Assembly: GCA_002309255.1 (NCBI GenBank)
Contig: DBXI01000020.1
Span: 3,437 to 27,124, forward strand
Source of the DNA: Bacteroidales bacterium UBA1216
Lineage (GTDB): Bacteria > Bacteroidota > Bacteroidia > Bacteroidales > Paludibacteraceae
Length of the DNA stretch: 23,688 nt
Direction of reading: 5' to 3'
Shown: piece by piece, positions 15,991 through 23,241 of the stretch
How positions within the stretch are numbered: the stretch's first letter is position 1
Layout: every line of letters begins with the position of its first letter
Translations under genes and position numbers: made by a program
The notes under the pieces: model-generated
The model's input: only the letters and a program-made list of their open reading frames with translations
Database searches by the model: none
Told to the model about the DNA's origin: nothing

Positions 15991-16103
15991 AGACCGTGCT
16001 TCGCACTCAAAGACAAAAGCCTATAATGTGTTGTATAGTCGAAAGTAATCAGGCGTTTTTCTTTGAGCGTTAGCGGTCTTTTATCTTTTAACGTAAGTGG
16101 TCT
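15991..16103. repeat. Cluster of a 20-bp repeat (three copies) between pssA and valS
   Basis: Plus-strand copies are TCTTTGAGCGTTAGCGGTCT at 16060-16079 and TCTTTTAACGTAAGTGGTCT at 16084-16103. A variant lies on the minus strand at about 16012-15991 (TCTTTGAGTG, GAA, GCACGGTCT). The copy at 16084-16103 overlaps the last codons and the stop of valS. The same tandem pair, with the same 24-nt period, occurs at 21361-21403. Confidence 0.75.
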
Positions 16104-18721
16104 AATTGATTTTGGATGGCAGCTATACGTGCCAGTGCATCGTGCTCTTTCTTGCGCTCCAGCTCTACGATCTCGGGTTTGGCGTTCTGCACGAAGCGTT
16201 CGTTGCTGAGCTTGGCCTGTACGCCGCGCAGGAAACCTTGCTGGTGCTGCAAATCAGCTTCGAGCTTCTTGATCTCCTCGTCCACATTGATGAACGAATC
16301 CATCGGTATCGCGAACTCCGTCGTACCGACGATGAACTTTGCAGCATTGCCGATAATAGCTGACTGCTGATTGCTGATGGCTACATTTGCCAGTTTGGCT
16401 ACGAGAGCATTGAGTTCCACCGGACTGATCAGCGTCAACTGTTCTTTCGGCGGGATGTTCTTCGATGCACGGATGTTACGCACTCCGGCTATGATCTGCT
16501 TGAGGTTCTCTACCTCCTCTAAAATGCCACTAACAGCTAAACGCTCACCGCTAACCGGTAATGACGCAGTCATGATGCTCTCGCCCGACTTGCGCTCGTA
16601 CAGGTTCTGCCACAGCTCCTCGGTGATGAACGGCATGAACGGGTGGAGCAGAACGAGCAATCGATCGAAGAATGCCATCGTTGCCTCGTAGGTCGCGCGG
16701 TCGATAGGCTGCTGATAGCCCGGCTTGATCATCTCCAGATACCAACCCGAGAACTCATCGCAGTAGAGCTTGTAAATCTCCATGAGCGCCTCGCTCAGGC
16801 GGTACTTGCTGAACAGGTCGGCTATCTCCGCTTCTGTCTCTTGCAGCTTGGCCTCAAACCACTCAATCGCGTATGCATTTGTATCCTTCCCTTTAGGGAG
16901 GGCTTGGGTAGGCTCTACCTCCAATCCTTTCATCATACGGAAGCAGTTCCATATCTTGTTGCAGAAGTTTCGTCCCTGCTCGCACAAACTATCATCGTAC
17001 AGGATATCATTTCCCGCCGGTGCCGATAGCAATATACCCATCCTAACACCATCTGCGCCGTAGCGGGCAATCAGATCCAGCGGATCAGGACTGTTGCCCA
17101 GCGACTTACTCATCTTCCTGCCTAACTTGTCGCGCACGATACCGGTGAAGTACACGTGCTTGAACGGCATCTTACCCTGGTACTCATAGCCCGCCATGAT
17201 CATCCTGGCCACCCAGAAGAAGATGATATCAGGTCCCGTCACCAGGTCTGCGGTGGGGTAGTAGTACTCAATCTCCTTGTTGTTCGGCTCTTCGATCCCG
17301 TTGAACAGACTGATCGGCCACAGCCAACTGCTGAACCAGGTATCCAGCGCGCCTTCGTCCTGCACATAGTTGCCCTCGGGCTTAGTCTCGCTCACAATGA
17401 TCTTGTCGTCGGGGTAGTTCTCTGCACCTACTTCGGCGAGCAAGTCGGCGTCGTAATAGGCAGGAATACGATGTCCCCACCATAGTTGACGCGAGATGCA
17501 CCAGTCTTTGATGTTCTCCAGCCAGTTGCGGTAGGTGTTCTTGTACTTGGTGGGGTAGAACACGATGTCATCGTTCATAACAGGAGGCAGAGCGATGTCA
17601 GCAAAGTGCTTCATTCGGATGAACCATTGCAGACTCAACCGCGGCTCGATAGGCACGTTCGTGCGCTCGCTATATCCTACCTTGTTGTCGTAATCCTCCA
17701 CATGATCCATCAGTCCGGCGGCTTGCAGATCCTCAGCCATGGCCTTGCGGCACACAAAGCGATCCATGCCGTGGAACTTTGCGCAGTTCTGCCTGATCTC
17801 CGGCTCAATAGTATCCAGGTTGATATGTGCGTCCGGCGTGAAGATATCGTAGGCAATCAAATTATGTTGCTGCCCTAACATGTAGTCGTTCACGTCATGA
17901 GCCGGGGTCACCTTCAGGCAACCTGTACCAAAGCCGATCTCTACGTACCGATCCTCAATGATAGGTATCTCTCGGCCAACGATAGGTATGCGCACATGCT
18001 TGCCTCTGAGCCACTGGTTCTTCTCTTCCTTGGGGTTGATGCACACCGCCACATCGCCGAAGATTGTCTCCGGACGCGTTGTGGCCACAATGGCATACTT
18101 GCCGGGCTCCTCAACCACCTCATACTTCAAGTAGTAGAACTTCGAGTGCTCGTCGTGGTAGATCACCTCCTCGTCGCTAAGCGCCGTCTGACGCTCCGGA
18201 TCCCAGTTCACCATCCTCAGACCCCTGTATATCAGTCCTTTCCTGTACAAATCGCAGAAAACAGAGATCACGGCTTTCGAACGCGTCTCATCCATCGTGA
18301 ACGCCGTCCTGTCCCAGTCGCACGAGCAGCCGAGCTTGCGCAGTTGTTTCAGGATAATTCCTCCGTGCTCATCCGTCCAAGCCCATGCGTGCTTCAGGAA
18401 CTCCTCGCGCGTCAGATCGCTCTTGTTGATGCCCTGCTCCTTCAATCGCTTGATCACCTTTGCCTCTGTGGCTATAGATGCATGGTCAGTCCCCGGCACC
18501 CAGCAGGCGTTCTTGCCCTCTAAGCGTGCACGGCGAACCAAGATATCCTGTATCGTCTCATTCAATACATGCCCCATATGCAGCACACCGGTCACATTGG
18601 GTGGGGGAATAACTACGGTAAACGGTTCGCGGCCGTCAGGCTCGCTGTGGAAAAGTTTGTTATCAAGCCAGTACTGATACCAGCGTGCTTCAATGTCGGT
18701 AGGATTGTACTTTGAATCCAT
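16088..18721 (-). CDS. valS: Valyl-tRNA synthetase
   Basis: This 877-residue cytosolic class I synthetase charges tRNA-Val and edits mischarged Thr. The start is ATG 18721 (MDSKYNPTDIEARWYQYW). The HIGH motif is HMGH at 48-51 (PPPNVTGVLHMGH) and the KMSKS loop is at 536-540. The editing domain has TTRPETIFGDVAV, then the catalytic WWGHRIPAYY, the anticodon-binding region and a C-terminal coiled coil (VDEEIKKLEADLQHQQGFLR). The length is normal. Oddities: three short segments at about residues 603-613, 721-732 and 781-788 are encoded by DNA that looks like intergenic repeats, and a fourth repeat overlaps the final codons. It has its own divergent promoter at 18820-18850. Confidence 0.97.
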   Translation of the reverse strand: MDSKYNPTDIEARWYQYWLDNKLFHSEPDGREPFTVVIPPPNVTGVLHMGHVLNETIQDILVRRARLEGKNACWVPGTDHASIATEAKVIKRLKEQGINKSDLTREEFLKHAWAWTDEHGGIILKQLRKLGCSCDWDRTAFTMDETRSKAVISVFCDLYRKGLIYRGLRMVNWDPERQTALSDEEVIYHDEHSKFYYLKYEVVEEPGKYAIVATTRPETIFGDVAVCINPKEEKNQWLRGKHVRIPIVGREIPIIEDRYVEIGFGTGCLKVTPAHDVNDYMLGQQHNLIAYDIFTPDAHINLDTIEPEIRQNCAKFHGMDRFVCRKAMAEDLQAAGLMDHVEDYDNKVGYSERTNVPIEPRLSLQWFIRMKHFADIALPPVMNDDIVFYPTKYKNTYRNWLENIKDWCISRQLWWGHRIPAYYDADLLAEVGAENYPDDKIIVSETKPEGNYVQDEGALDTWFSSWLWPISLFNGIEEPNNKEIEYYYPTADLVTGPDIIFFWVARMIMAGYEYQGKMPFKHVYFTGIVRDKLGRKMSKSLGNSPDPLDLIARYGADGVRMGILLSAPAGNDILYDDSLCEQGRNFCNKIWNCFRMMKGLEVEPTQALPKGKDTNAYAIEWFEAKLQETEAEIADLFSKYRLSEALMEIYKLYCDEFSGWYLEMIKPGYQQPIDRATYEATMAFFDRLLVLLHPFMPFITEELWQNLYERKSGESIMTASLPVSGERLAVSGILEEVENLKQIIAGVRNIRASKNIPPKEQLTLISPVELNALVAKLANVAISNQQSAIIGNAAKFIVGTTEFAIPMDSFINVDEEIKKLEADLQHQQGFLRGVQAKLSNERFVQNAKPEIVELERKKEHDALARIAAIQNQLDHLR
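16359..16380. repeat. Repeat-like CAGC/CAAT stretch read in frame in valS
   Basis: On the coding strand GCCATCAGCAATCAGCAGTC (and a following AGC) is a degenerate AATCAGC tandem. It encodes VAISNQQSA in the variable C-terminal part of ValS. Confidence 0.5.
16527..16559. repeat. Repeat-like GTTAGC stretch read in frame in valS
   Basis: The coding strand reads GGTTAGCGGTGAGCGTTTAG, then CTGTTAGTGGC: three to four degenerate GTTAGCG units, similar to the repeat family at 16060-16079. It encodes LPVSGERLAVSG. Confidence 0.5.
16885..16914. repeat. Palindromic repeat inside valS
   Basis: CCTTCCCTTTAGGGAGGG (16885-16902) is an imperfect palindrome followed by CTTGGGTAGGCT. It looks like the GC-rich palindromes usually found between genes in this group, here read in frame as EPTQALPKGK. 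Confidence 0.55.
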
Positions 18722-18819
18722 ATGGTTAATCAATGAGTTTTATAACGTTTGTTAGCACTATTTGCTATTGTTTTTTCATTTCTTTTCGCTTTGCACACAT
18801 GATTTGCCAAACGCGCCTG

Positions 18820-18850
18820 CAAAGTTACAAAAAAAAATCGATATTTGCAA
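18820..18850 (-). promoter_or_regulatory. valS promoter
   Basis: On the minus strand, TTGC at 18850-18847 and TAACTTTG at 18827-18820 are about 20 bp apart, a good match to TTTG-N19/20-TAnnTTTG. The valS ATG is about 90 bp downstream. The spacer is nearly the same as in the opposing ssrA promoter. Confidence 0.7.
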
Positions 18851-18896
18851 GAGAAATGACATTTTTTTTTCTTTTTTGAAAAAAGTATCGCAAAAA

Positions 18897-18928
18897 TTTG
18901 CAAATATCAATTTTTTTTCGTACCTTTG
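18897..18928 (+). promoter_or_regulatory. ssrA promoter
   Basis: TTTG at 18897-18900, a 20-bp spacer, and TACCTTTG at 18921-18928 form a full Bacteroidetes consensus promoter. Transcription should start near 18934, about 140 nt before the mature tmRNA 5' end. Confidence 0.75.
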
Positions 18929-18933
18929 CGCTC

Positions 18934-19076
18934 GCTTTACATTTTTGCTTGATCATCACAACTTGATCATCGCAAACTCGAAAAAGAACCTGGCAAGGTT
19001 GTTTTTCGAAGAGCGGAGGCAATCGTGCGCTTTTTGACATGCTACGTCATCCGATAGCACGATTTGCCGAACGCGA
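18934..19076 (+). other. Structured 5' leader of the tmRNA precursor
   Basis: Between the predicted start site and the mature 5' end are a tandem 14-bp repeat (CTTGATCATCACAA at 18948-18961, CTTGATCATCGCAA at 18962-18975) and two strong hairpins. One pairs CTCGAAAAAGAACC (18977-18990) with GGTT and TTTTTCGA (18997-19008). The other pairs GGCAATCGTGC (19018-19028) with GCACGATTTGCC (19057-19068) and TGAC with GTCA inside. The second hairpin ends 8 nt before the mature tmRNA and could be a processing signal. No reading frame is supported here. Confidence 0.5.
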
Positions 19077-19468
19077 GGGGATAATTGGTTTTGACAGCAG
19101 GTGAATAGGTATGTAAGCACGCCGAGCACTGCAGAGACGCTCGTTAATATCGTCTGTAAAACTATAACTGGCAACTACAATGTAGCTCTCGCCGCTTAAT
19201 CGAAGTATAGTAGATTAGCTTAGCGTCGGTACAAGGTACTGACCCGAGACGTCACTCCAAGCCGAGTCTGTGGGCTCAATGGATCAAGTGGCGCGGAAAT
19301 TCACAGAATAGCACCCGCAGGCTGCGATGCGCGTGCGAAATCCTTAGCAGATAAGCCGGTAGTTGGTGGCTTGGGTCTTGCTGCCGGACGAAAATCAAGG
19401 CCAAGATAAGCGTGTAGAAAGCGTATTGATTCCTTGTTTGGACGCGGGTTCGACTCCCGCTATCTCCA
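19077..19468 (+). ncRNA. ssrA: tmRNA (transfer-messenger RNA)
   Basis: tmRNA rescues stalled ribosomes and tags the unfinished protein for degradation. The 5' end GGGGATA (19077-19083) pairs with TATCTCC (19461-19467) as the acceptor stem, with A19468 as discriminator. The T arm is GCGGGTTCGACTCCCGC (19444-19460). CCA is not encoded. The tag frame is at 19170-19199: GGC AAC TAC AAT GTA GCT CTC GCC GCT TAA, giving GNYNVALAA. Bacteroidetes tags known to me start with Gly and end in ALAA (for example GENNYALAA), so this is a variant of that type. The length of 392 nt is normal. It is transcribed from the promoter at 18897 and lies upstream of lepA. Confidence 0.96.
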
Positions 19469-19485
19469 CTCTTTGTTTAGTATGT

Positions 19486-19551
19486 ATCAGCTACCAGGGG
19501 CCCCAAAGAGCTGTGCTCGCATGGGGTGCATACATGATTGGCTGATTTTTT
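19486..19551 (+). terminator. Probable terminator between ssrA and lepA
   Basis: ATCAGC (19486-19491) pairs with GCTGAT (19541-19546), followed by TTTTT. Inside is a second stem, CCCCA (19501-19505) with TGGGG (19522-19526), enclosing GAGC/GCTC. It ends 11 bp before the lepA ATG, so lepA may depend on read-through. Confidence 0.45.
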
Positions 19552-19562
19552 GCAGCGATAGA

Positions 19563-21338
19563 ATGAATCACATCCGTAACTTCTGTATCATAGCCCACAT
19601 TGACCATGGCAAGTCAACACTCGCCGACCGAATGCTCGAAATGACCCACACGGTTGACGTTCGGCAGATGGAGAACCAGGTGCTCGATGACATGGAGCTG
19701 GAAAAGGAACGTGGTATAACCATCAAATCCCACGCCATCCAGATGGAGCACAAGGGCTACACTCTTAACTTGATCGACACTCCGGGGCACGTGGATTTCT
19801 CCTACGAGGTCAGTCGTTCCATTGCAGCCTGCGAGGGAGCTGTACTTGTCGTGGATGCCACGCAAGGCGTCCAGGCGCAGACCATCAGCAACCTGTATAT
19901 GGCCATTGAGCATGACCTGGAGATAATACCCGTGCTCAACAAGTGCGACATGGACAATGCTATGCCCGAGCGTGTGGAGGATGAGATCATCGATCTGCTC
20001 GGCTGCAAGCGCGAAGAGATCCTCCGATGCTCAGCCAAGACAGGCGAAGGAGTAGAGGCTATCCTGGATGCTATCATCGAACGTATTCCCGCACCGAAAG
20101 GTGACCCCGAGGCGCCGCTGCAATGCCTCGTCTTCGATTCGGTCTTCAATTCGTTCCGCGGTATAATTGCGTATTTCAAGGTCGTCAACGGCACCATGCA
20201 TACCGGCGACCGCGTCCGGTTTGTCAATACGGGCAAGGAGTACGATGCTGACGAGGTCGGCGTGCTCAAACTCGACATGCAGCCTACCAAGGCCATCAGT
20301 GCTGGCAATGTGGGATATATCATCTCAGGCATCAAAACAAGCACCGAGGTCAAGGTCGGCGATACAATAACCCATGTGGCGCGCCCGTGTGACAAAGCCA
20401 TTGCTGGCTTCGAGGAGGCTAAACCGATGGTGTTTGCCGGTGTTTATCCTATCGAGGCGGAGGATTATGAGGATCTGCGCTCTTCGCTGGAAAAACTCCA
20501 ACTCAACGACGCCAGCCTGACCTTCCAGCCCGAGAGCTCCATGGCACTCGGCTTCGGCTTCCGCTGCGGCTTCCTGGGCTTGCTGCACATGGAGATCGTG
20601 CAGGAGCGGCTTGACCGCGAGTTCGATATGGATGTGATCACCACCGTCCCCAATGTTAGTTACAACGTCTATACCAAGGACGGCAGGATGACCGAGGTAC
20701 ACAACCCCGCAGGAATGCCTGATCTCACCGAGATCGATCATATCGAAGAACCGTATATTCGTGCATCGGTTATCACCACGGCGGATTACATCGGACCGAT
20801 CATGACGCTCTGTCTGGGAAAACGCGGCGAACTCGTCAAGCAGGAGTACATCTCTGGCAACCGAATGGAGCTGCTCTTCGATATGCCCCTCGGTGAGATA
20901 GTCATAGACTTCTACGACAAACTCAAATCCATCAGCAAGGGCTACGCATCCTTCGACTGGCACCACAACGGCTTCCGACCCTCCAACCTCGTCAAACTGG
21001 ATATCCTCTTGAACGGCGAACAGGTGGATGCACTATCCACACTCACACACCGCGACAACGCCGTCGATTTCGGTCGGCGCATGTGCGAGAAACTCAAGGA
21101 GCTCCTGCCGCGTCAGCAGTTCGACATAGCTATACAGGCTGCTATCGGCGCGAAGATCATTGCCCGTGAAACTGTCAAGCAAGTCCGCAAGGACGTCCTC
21201 GCCAAGTGTTACGGTGGTGACGTCAGCCGCAAGCGCAAGCTCCTCGAGAAGCAGAAACGAGGCAAGAAACGAATGAAACAGATCGGCAACGTCGAAGTAC
21301 CACAGAAAGCCTTCCTCGCCGTTTTGAAATTAGATTAA
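19563..21338 (+). CDS. lepA: Elongation factor 4 (LepA), ribosome-associated GTPase
   Basis: This 591-residue translational GTPase acts on the ribosome during initiation or under stress (back-translocation was proposed). G1 is AHIDHGKST, with switch I RGITIKS, G3 DTPGHVDF, G4 NKCD and G5 SAK. The later domains have EAKPMVFAGVYP, the LepA-specific MALGFGFRCGFLGLLHMEI and the C-terminal domain ending RKRKLLEKQKRGKKRMKQIG. Length and order are normal. The start is ATG 19563 (MNHIRNFCIIAH). A longer frame reaches back into the tmRNA and is not credible. It is located just behind ssrA and its probable terminator. No separate promoter is visible. Confidence 0.97.
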   Translation: MNHIRNFCIIAHIDHGKSTLADRMLEMTHTVDVRQMENQVLDDMELEKERGITIKSHAIQMEHKGYTLNLIDTPGHVDFSYEVSRSIAACEGAVLVVDATQGVQAQTISNLYMAIEHDLEIIPVLNKCDMDNAMPERVEDEIIDLLGCKREEILRCSAKTGEGVEAILDAIIERIPAPKGDPEAPLQCLVFDSVFNSFRGIIAYFKVVNGTMHTGDRVRFVNTGKEYDADEVGVLKLDMQPTKAISAGNVGYIISGIKTSTEVKVGDTITHVARPCDKAIAGFEEAKPMVFAGVYPIEAEDYEDLRSSLEKLQLNDASLTFQPESSMALGFGFRCGFLGLLHMEIVQERLDREFDMDVITTVPNVSYNVYTKDGRMTEVHNPAGMPDLTEIDHIEEPYIRASVITTADYIGPIMTLCLGKRGELVKQEYISGNRMELLFDMPLGEIVIDFYDKLKSISKGYASFDWHHNGFRPSNLVKLDILLNGEQVDALSTLTHRDNAVDFGRRMCEKLKELLPRQQFDIAIQAAIGAKIIARETVKQVRKDVLAKCYGGDVSRKRKLLEKQKRGKKRMKQIGNVEVPQKAFLAVLKLD

Positions 21339-21360
21339 AGGATAAGTAATTAGGCTTTTT

Positions 21361-21403
21361 TCTTTTAGCGTAAGCGGTCTTTGCTCTTTTAGCGAAGCGG
21401 TCT
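21361..21403. repeat. Tandem pair of the 20-bp repeat before the SprT-like gene
   Basis: TCTTTTAGCGTAAGCGGTCT (21361-21380) and TCTTTTAGCGAAGCGGTCT (21385-21403) lie 24 nt apart, as in the pair at 16060-16103. They end 3 bp before the ATG at 21407. Confidence 0.8.
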
Positions 21404-21406
21404 GAT

Positions 21407-22087
21407 ATGAAACCCACGGTTGAATATATTCGCGAGCACTTCGATCTGTACAATCGTCAGCTATTTGGCGGGACACTACCTGTTCCCCCTATTCATTTAA
21501 CAAACGCGCGCACGTATATGGGACAGATGGTCTGCAAAAAGAAAGTAGGGCTCTTCGGCAAGAAGCATTTCTCAGATTTCCGGTTGCGTATAAGCCAACG
21601 CTTTGATTTCGAAGAAACCGAACTTCAAGACACTATCATCCATGAGATGATCCACTACTACATCGCTTACAACCAGATCGACGACACCTCCGCACACGGC
21701 GACACCTTCCGTCAGATGATGAACGACATCAACACCCGCTTCTCTCGTCATCTAACTATCTCCCACCGCACCTCGCGCGAGGAACGCCTGCAGGTCATCG
21801 GTTCGCAACCCCGTCCACGCATCTTCGCGGTCCTCACCCTTACCGACGGCTACCACTACATCAAAGCCGTCCCGCGCATTGAGCAACGCATCCTCACCAT
21901 GCACCAACGCCTCGCCTCTTCGCCCATCGTCACATCCATCGACTGGTACTTCTCCACCGATCCCTTCTTTGCACTCTTCCCCGTATCCATGGGCACCCGT
22001 GCACAGCGCGTCGATCCCGCCGAACTCCAGTCTCACCTCACCACCGCCACTCCTCTCCACTGCGACGGCCGCACACTCCACACCTAA
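21407..22087 (+). CDS. SprT-like zinc metalloprotease domain protein
   Basis: This 226-residue protein has the HExxH zinc site HEMIHYY (H79, E80, H83) and a third ligand candidate, H97 in TSAHGDTF, within a SprT-like domain (residues about 5-130: YNRQLFGGTLP, then LRISQRFDFEETELQDTIIH). SprT-like domains occur in DNA-protein crosslink proteases (SPRTN) and bacterial SprT. The usual C-terminal zinc-ribbon cysteines are missing. The C-terminal 90 residues are unfamiliar and encoded by strongly pyrimidine-rich DNA (TTATPLHCDGRTLHT end). The upstream spacer is a tandem repeat that touches the start codon. No promoter is visible, so it may be read with lepA, 68 bp upstream. The protease function is inferred from the motif. 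Confidence 0.85.
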   Translation: MKPTVEYIREHFDLYNRQLFGGTLPVPPIHLTNARTYMGQMVCKKKVGLFGKKHFSDFRLRISQRFDFEETELQDTIIHEMIHYYIAYNQIDDTSAHGDTFRQMMNDINTRFSRHLTISHRTSREERLQVIGSQPRPRIFAVLTLTDGYHYIKAVPRIEQRILTMHQRLASSPIVTSIDWYFSTDPFFALFPVSMGTRAQRVDPAELQSHLTTATPLHCDGRTLHT

Positions 22088-22130
22088 ACTGTCCATTTAT
22101 CATATACTCTCTCTCCGTGGCATTCTTCCA

Positions 22131-22155
22131 GTATTATATACATTGCATATAATAC
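22131..22155. other. Perfect AT-rich hairpin after the SprT-like gene
   Basis: GTATTATAT (22131-22139) pairs perfectly with ATATAATAC (22147-22155) around a 7-nt loop, 43 bp after the stop codon. No T-tract follows on either strand, so a terminator is not certain. The interval from here to 22430 has no gene. It contains this hairpin and the 11-bp repeat array. Confidence 0.5.
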
Positions 22156-22176
22156 CAAGCCAAATCCCCGCCAATT

Positions 22177-22242
22177 TTAGTGCGTGATAAGTGCGTGATT
22201 AGTCTGTCATTAGTCTGTTATTAGTCCGTTATAAGCGCGTGG
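22177..22242 (+). repeat. Six tandem 11-bp repeats (iteron-like)
   Basis: The consecutive units TTAGTGCGTGA, TAAGTGCGTGA, TTAGTCTGTCA, TTAGTCTGTTA, TTAGTCCGTTA and TAAGCGCGTGG share the pattern TWAGYNYGTNR with no gaps. The period is close to one helical turn of DNA. Confidence 0.85.
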
Positions 22243-22426
22243 TTCACGAGTCATTTCGCTGACCCCAAGCGCATAGCTCACTATCCAACTCATCATCATC
22301 TAAACGCATAGAACATTTTCGCACGATATTGTATCAATTTTTTCCCGCATCAACTGCCGCTTTTCCGCCATTTCTCCTTCAATCTCTCACTTTTTTTGCC
22401 CTCAAACGCATTTTTTTATCAAATTA

Positions 22427-22458
22427 TTTGCATATTTCAATTATTTTTTGTATCTTTG
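22427..22458 (+). promoter_or_regulatory. Strong Bacteroidetes-type promoter
   Basis: TTTG at 22427-22430, a 20-bp spacer and TATCTTTG at 22451-22458 form the full consensus, with the same spacing as the ssrA promoter. Transcription should start near 22464. The first good coding start is at 22815, so about 350 nt of untranslated RNA precede it. Confidence 0.75.
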
Positions 22459-22463
22459 CATCC

Positions 22464-22770
22464 GAATTGACGAATTCCGCGCTCCACAGCCGCTTTTCCT
22501 CAACTCAGACATATTGTTTTTCGCGTTTGCGATTTATTGGGCATTTCGGAATGTAGGAAGTTTTTAAATGACACCAATAATAAGTCTGCAAACGTCCATA
22601 GTGTATATGGGCGTGACTTATCGGTGTTATGGGCAATTCCTACAGCCTCGAAATGGATAAGGAAACGCTCATATTTTTGTTGTCCCTTATCCCAACGTCG
22701 CAGACGGCTCTATAGAGAACCGTCACTCTCCAAACGGGGCAAGTCCTGCGAAGCCAATAGAGCAGGAGAA
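22464..22770 (+). ncRNA. Candidate structured RNA or long structured 5' UTR, identity unknown
   Basis: Four hairpins follow one another. A: 22552-22644, closed by TGTAGGAA/TTCCTACA, then an internal loop, then ATGACACC/GGTGTTAT, TAAGTC/GACTTA and CGTCCATA/TATGGGCG, about 30 pairs in 93 nt. B: GGATAAGG (22655-22662) with CCTTATCC (22685-22692). C: GACGG (22703-22707) with CCGTC (22720-22724) and CTC/GAG inside. D: TCCTGC (22744-22749) with GCAGGA (22762-22767). Hairpin A, with a closing stem, an open bubble and a long arm, has a 6S-like outline. There is no T-tract after it, so the RNA may continue into the lipoprotein gene. I could not match it to RNase P, SRP or a riboswitch consensus I know. 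Confidence 0.5.
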
Positions 22771-22814
22771 AACTATCATTCAAAACCGATGTGGCGATGG
22801 GATATAACCGCCAA

Positions 22815-23222
22815 ATGAACAAAATGAAAAAATTTTTATGCGTCATGAGTGTTATCGCTCTGTGTGCCATGGCTATTGGCTTTACTTCATGCCAACAGCA
22901 AAACCAACCAACACAGCCAACTGACCAGGAACCGGCTAAACCTACAAGTGTGAACGTTACTAATAACACAGGTAGCTTGTCACTCAACAGCTTCACGATT
23001 GTTTTCATTAATCGTGCTGATGAAGTGTTGGGAAAGAAGGATTTTGGAGATCTTAATCCCGGCAACTCCGCTTCAATGTCTATTCCGGTAGGGGCTGAAA
23101 GGTTCTATATGGGAGCTTATGTTAACCATGGTAGTGATTTTCTGTTCTCACCCTATTACTATTTGGACCAGGTAACATCTTTGAGTATTACTTATGATAT
23201 GGTTCAGACGTGGAGCAACTAA
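22815..23222 (+). CDS. Small lipoprotein of unknown function
   Basis: This 135-residue protein has a lipoprotein signal peptide (IALCAMAIGFTSC, acylated Cys26). A Gln/Pro/Thr-rich linker (QQQNQPTQPTDQEPAKPT) follows, then a beta-rich domain of about 95 residues (NVTNNTGSLSLNSFTIVFIN, then PGNSASMSIPVG). The start is ATG 22815 (MNKMKKFLCVM); ATG 22824 is also possible. No family is recognised. It is the only gene downstream of the strong promoter at 22427 and its structured leader, and it ends in a strong terminator, so it is a single-gene transcription unit. The protein should be anchored in a membrane facing the periplasm or the surface. Confidence 0.78.
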   Translation: MNKMKKFLCVMSVIALCAMAIGFTSCQQQNQPTQPTDQEPAKPTSVNVTNNTGSLSLNSFTIVFINRADEVLGKKDFGDLNPGNSASMSIPVGAERFYMGAYVNHGSDFLFSPYYYLDQVTSLSITYDMVQTWSN

Positions 23223-23241
23223 TGTGTATTTTTGAACATCC

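Noticed and set aside
19434..19562. Upstream extension of lepA by 43 codons
   Set aside because: It translates the 3' end of tmRNA (T arm and acceptor) and the hairpin after it. LepA homology begins at MNHIRNFCIIAH, ATG 19563.
22177..22242. CRISPR array
   Set aside because: Units are only 11 bp with no spacers between them, and no cas genes are present.
22537..22818. 93-codon reading frame across the structured region
   Set aside because: It has no signal, domain or start context. The sequence is explained by four RNA hairpins, and the frame overlaps the lipoprotein start.
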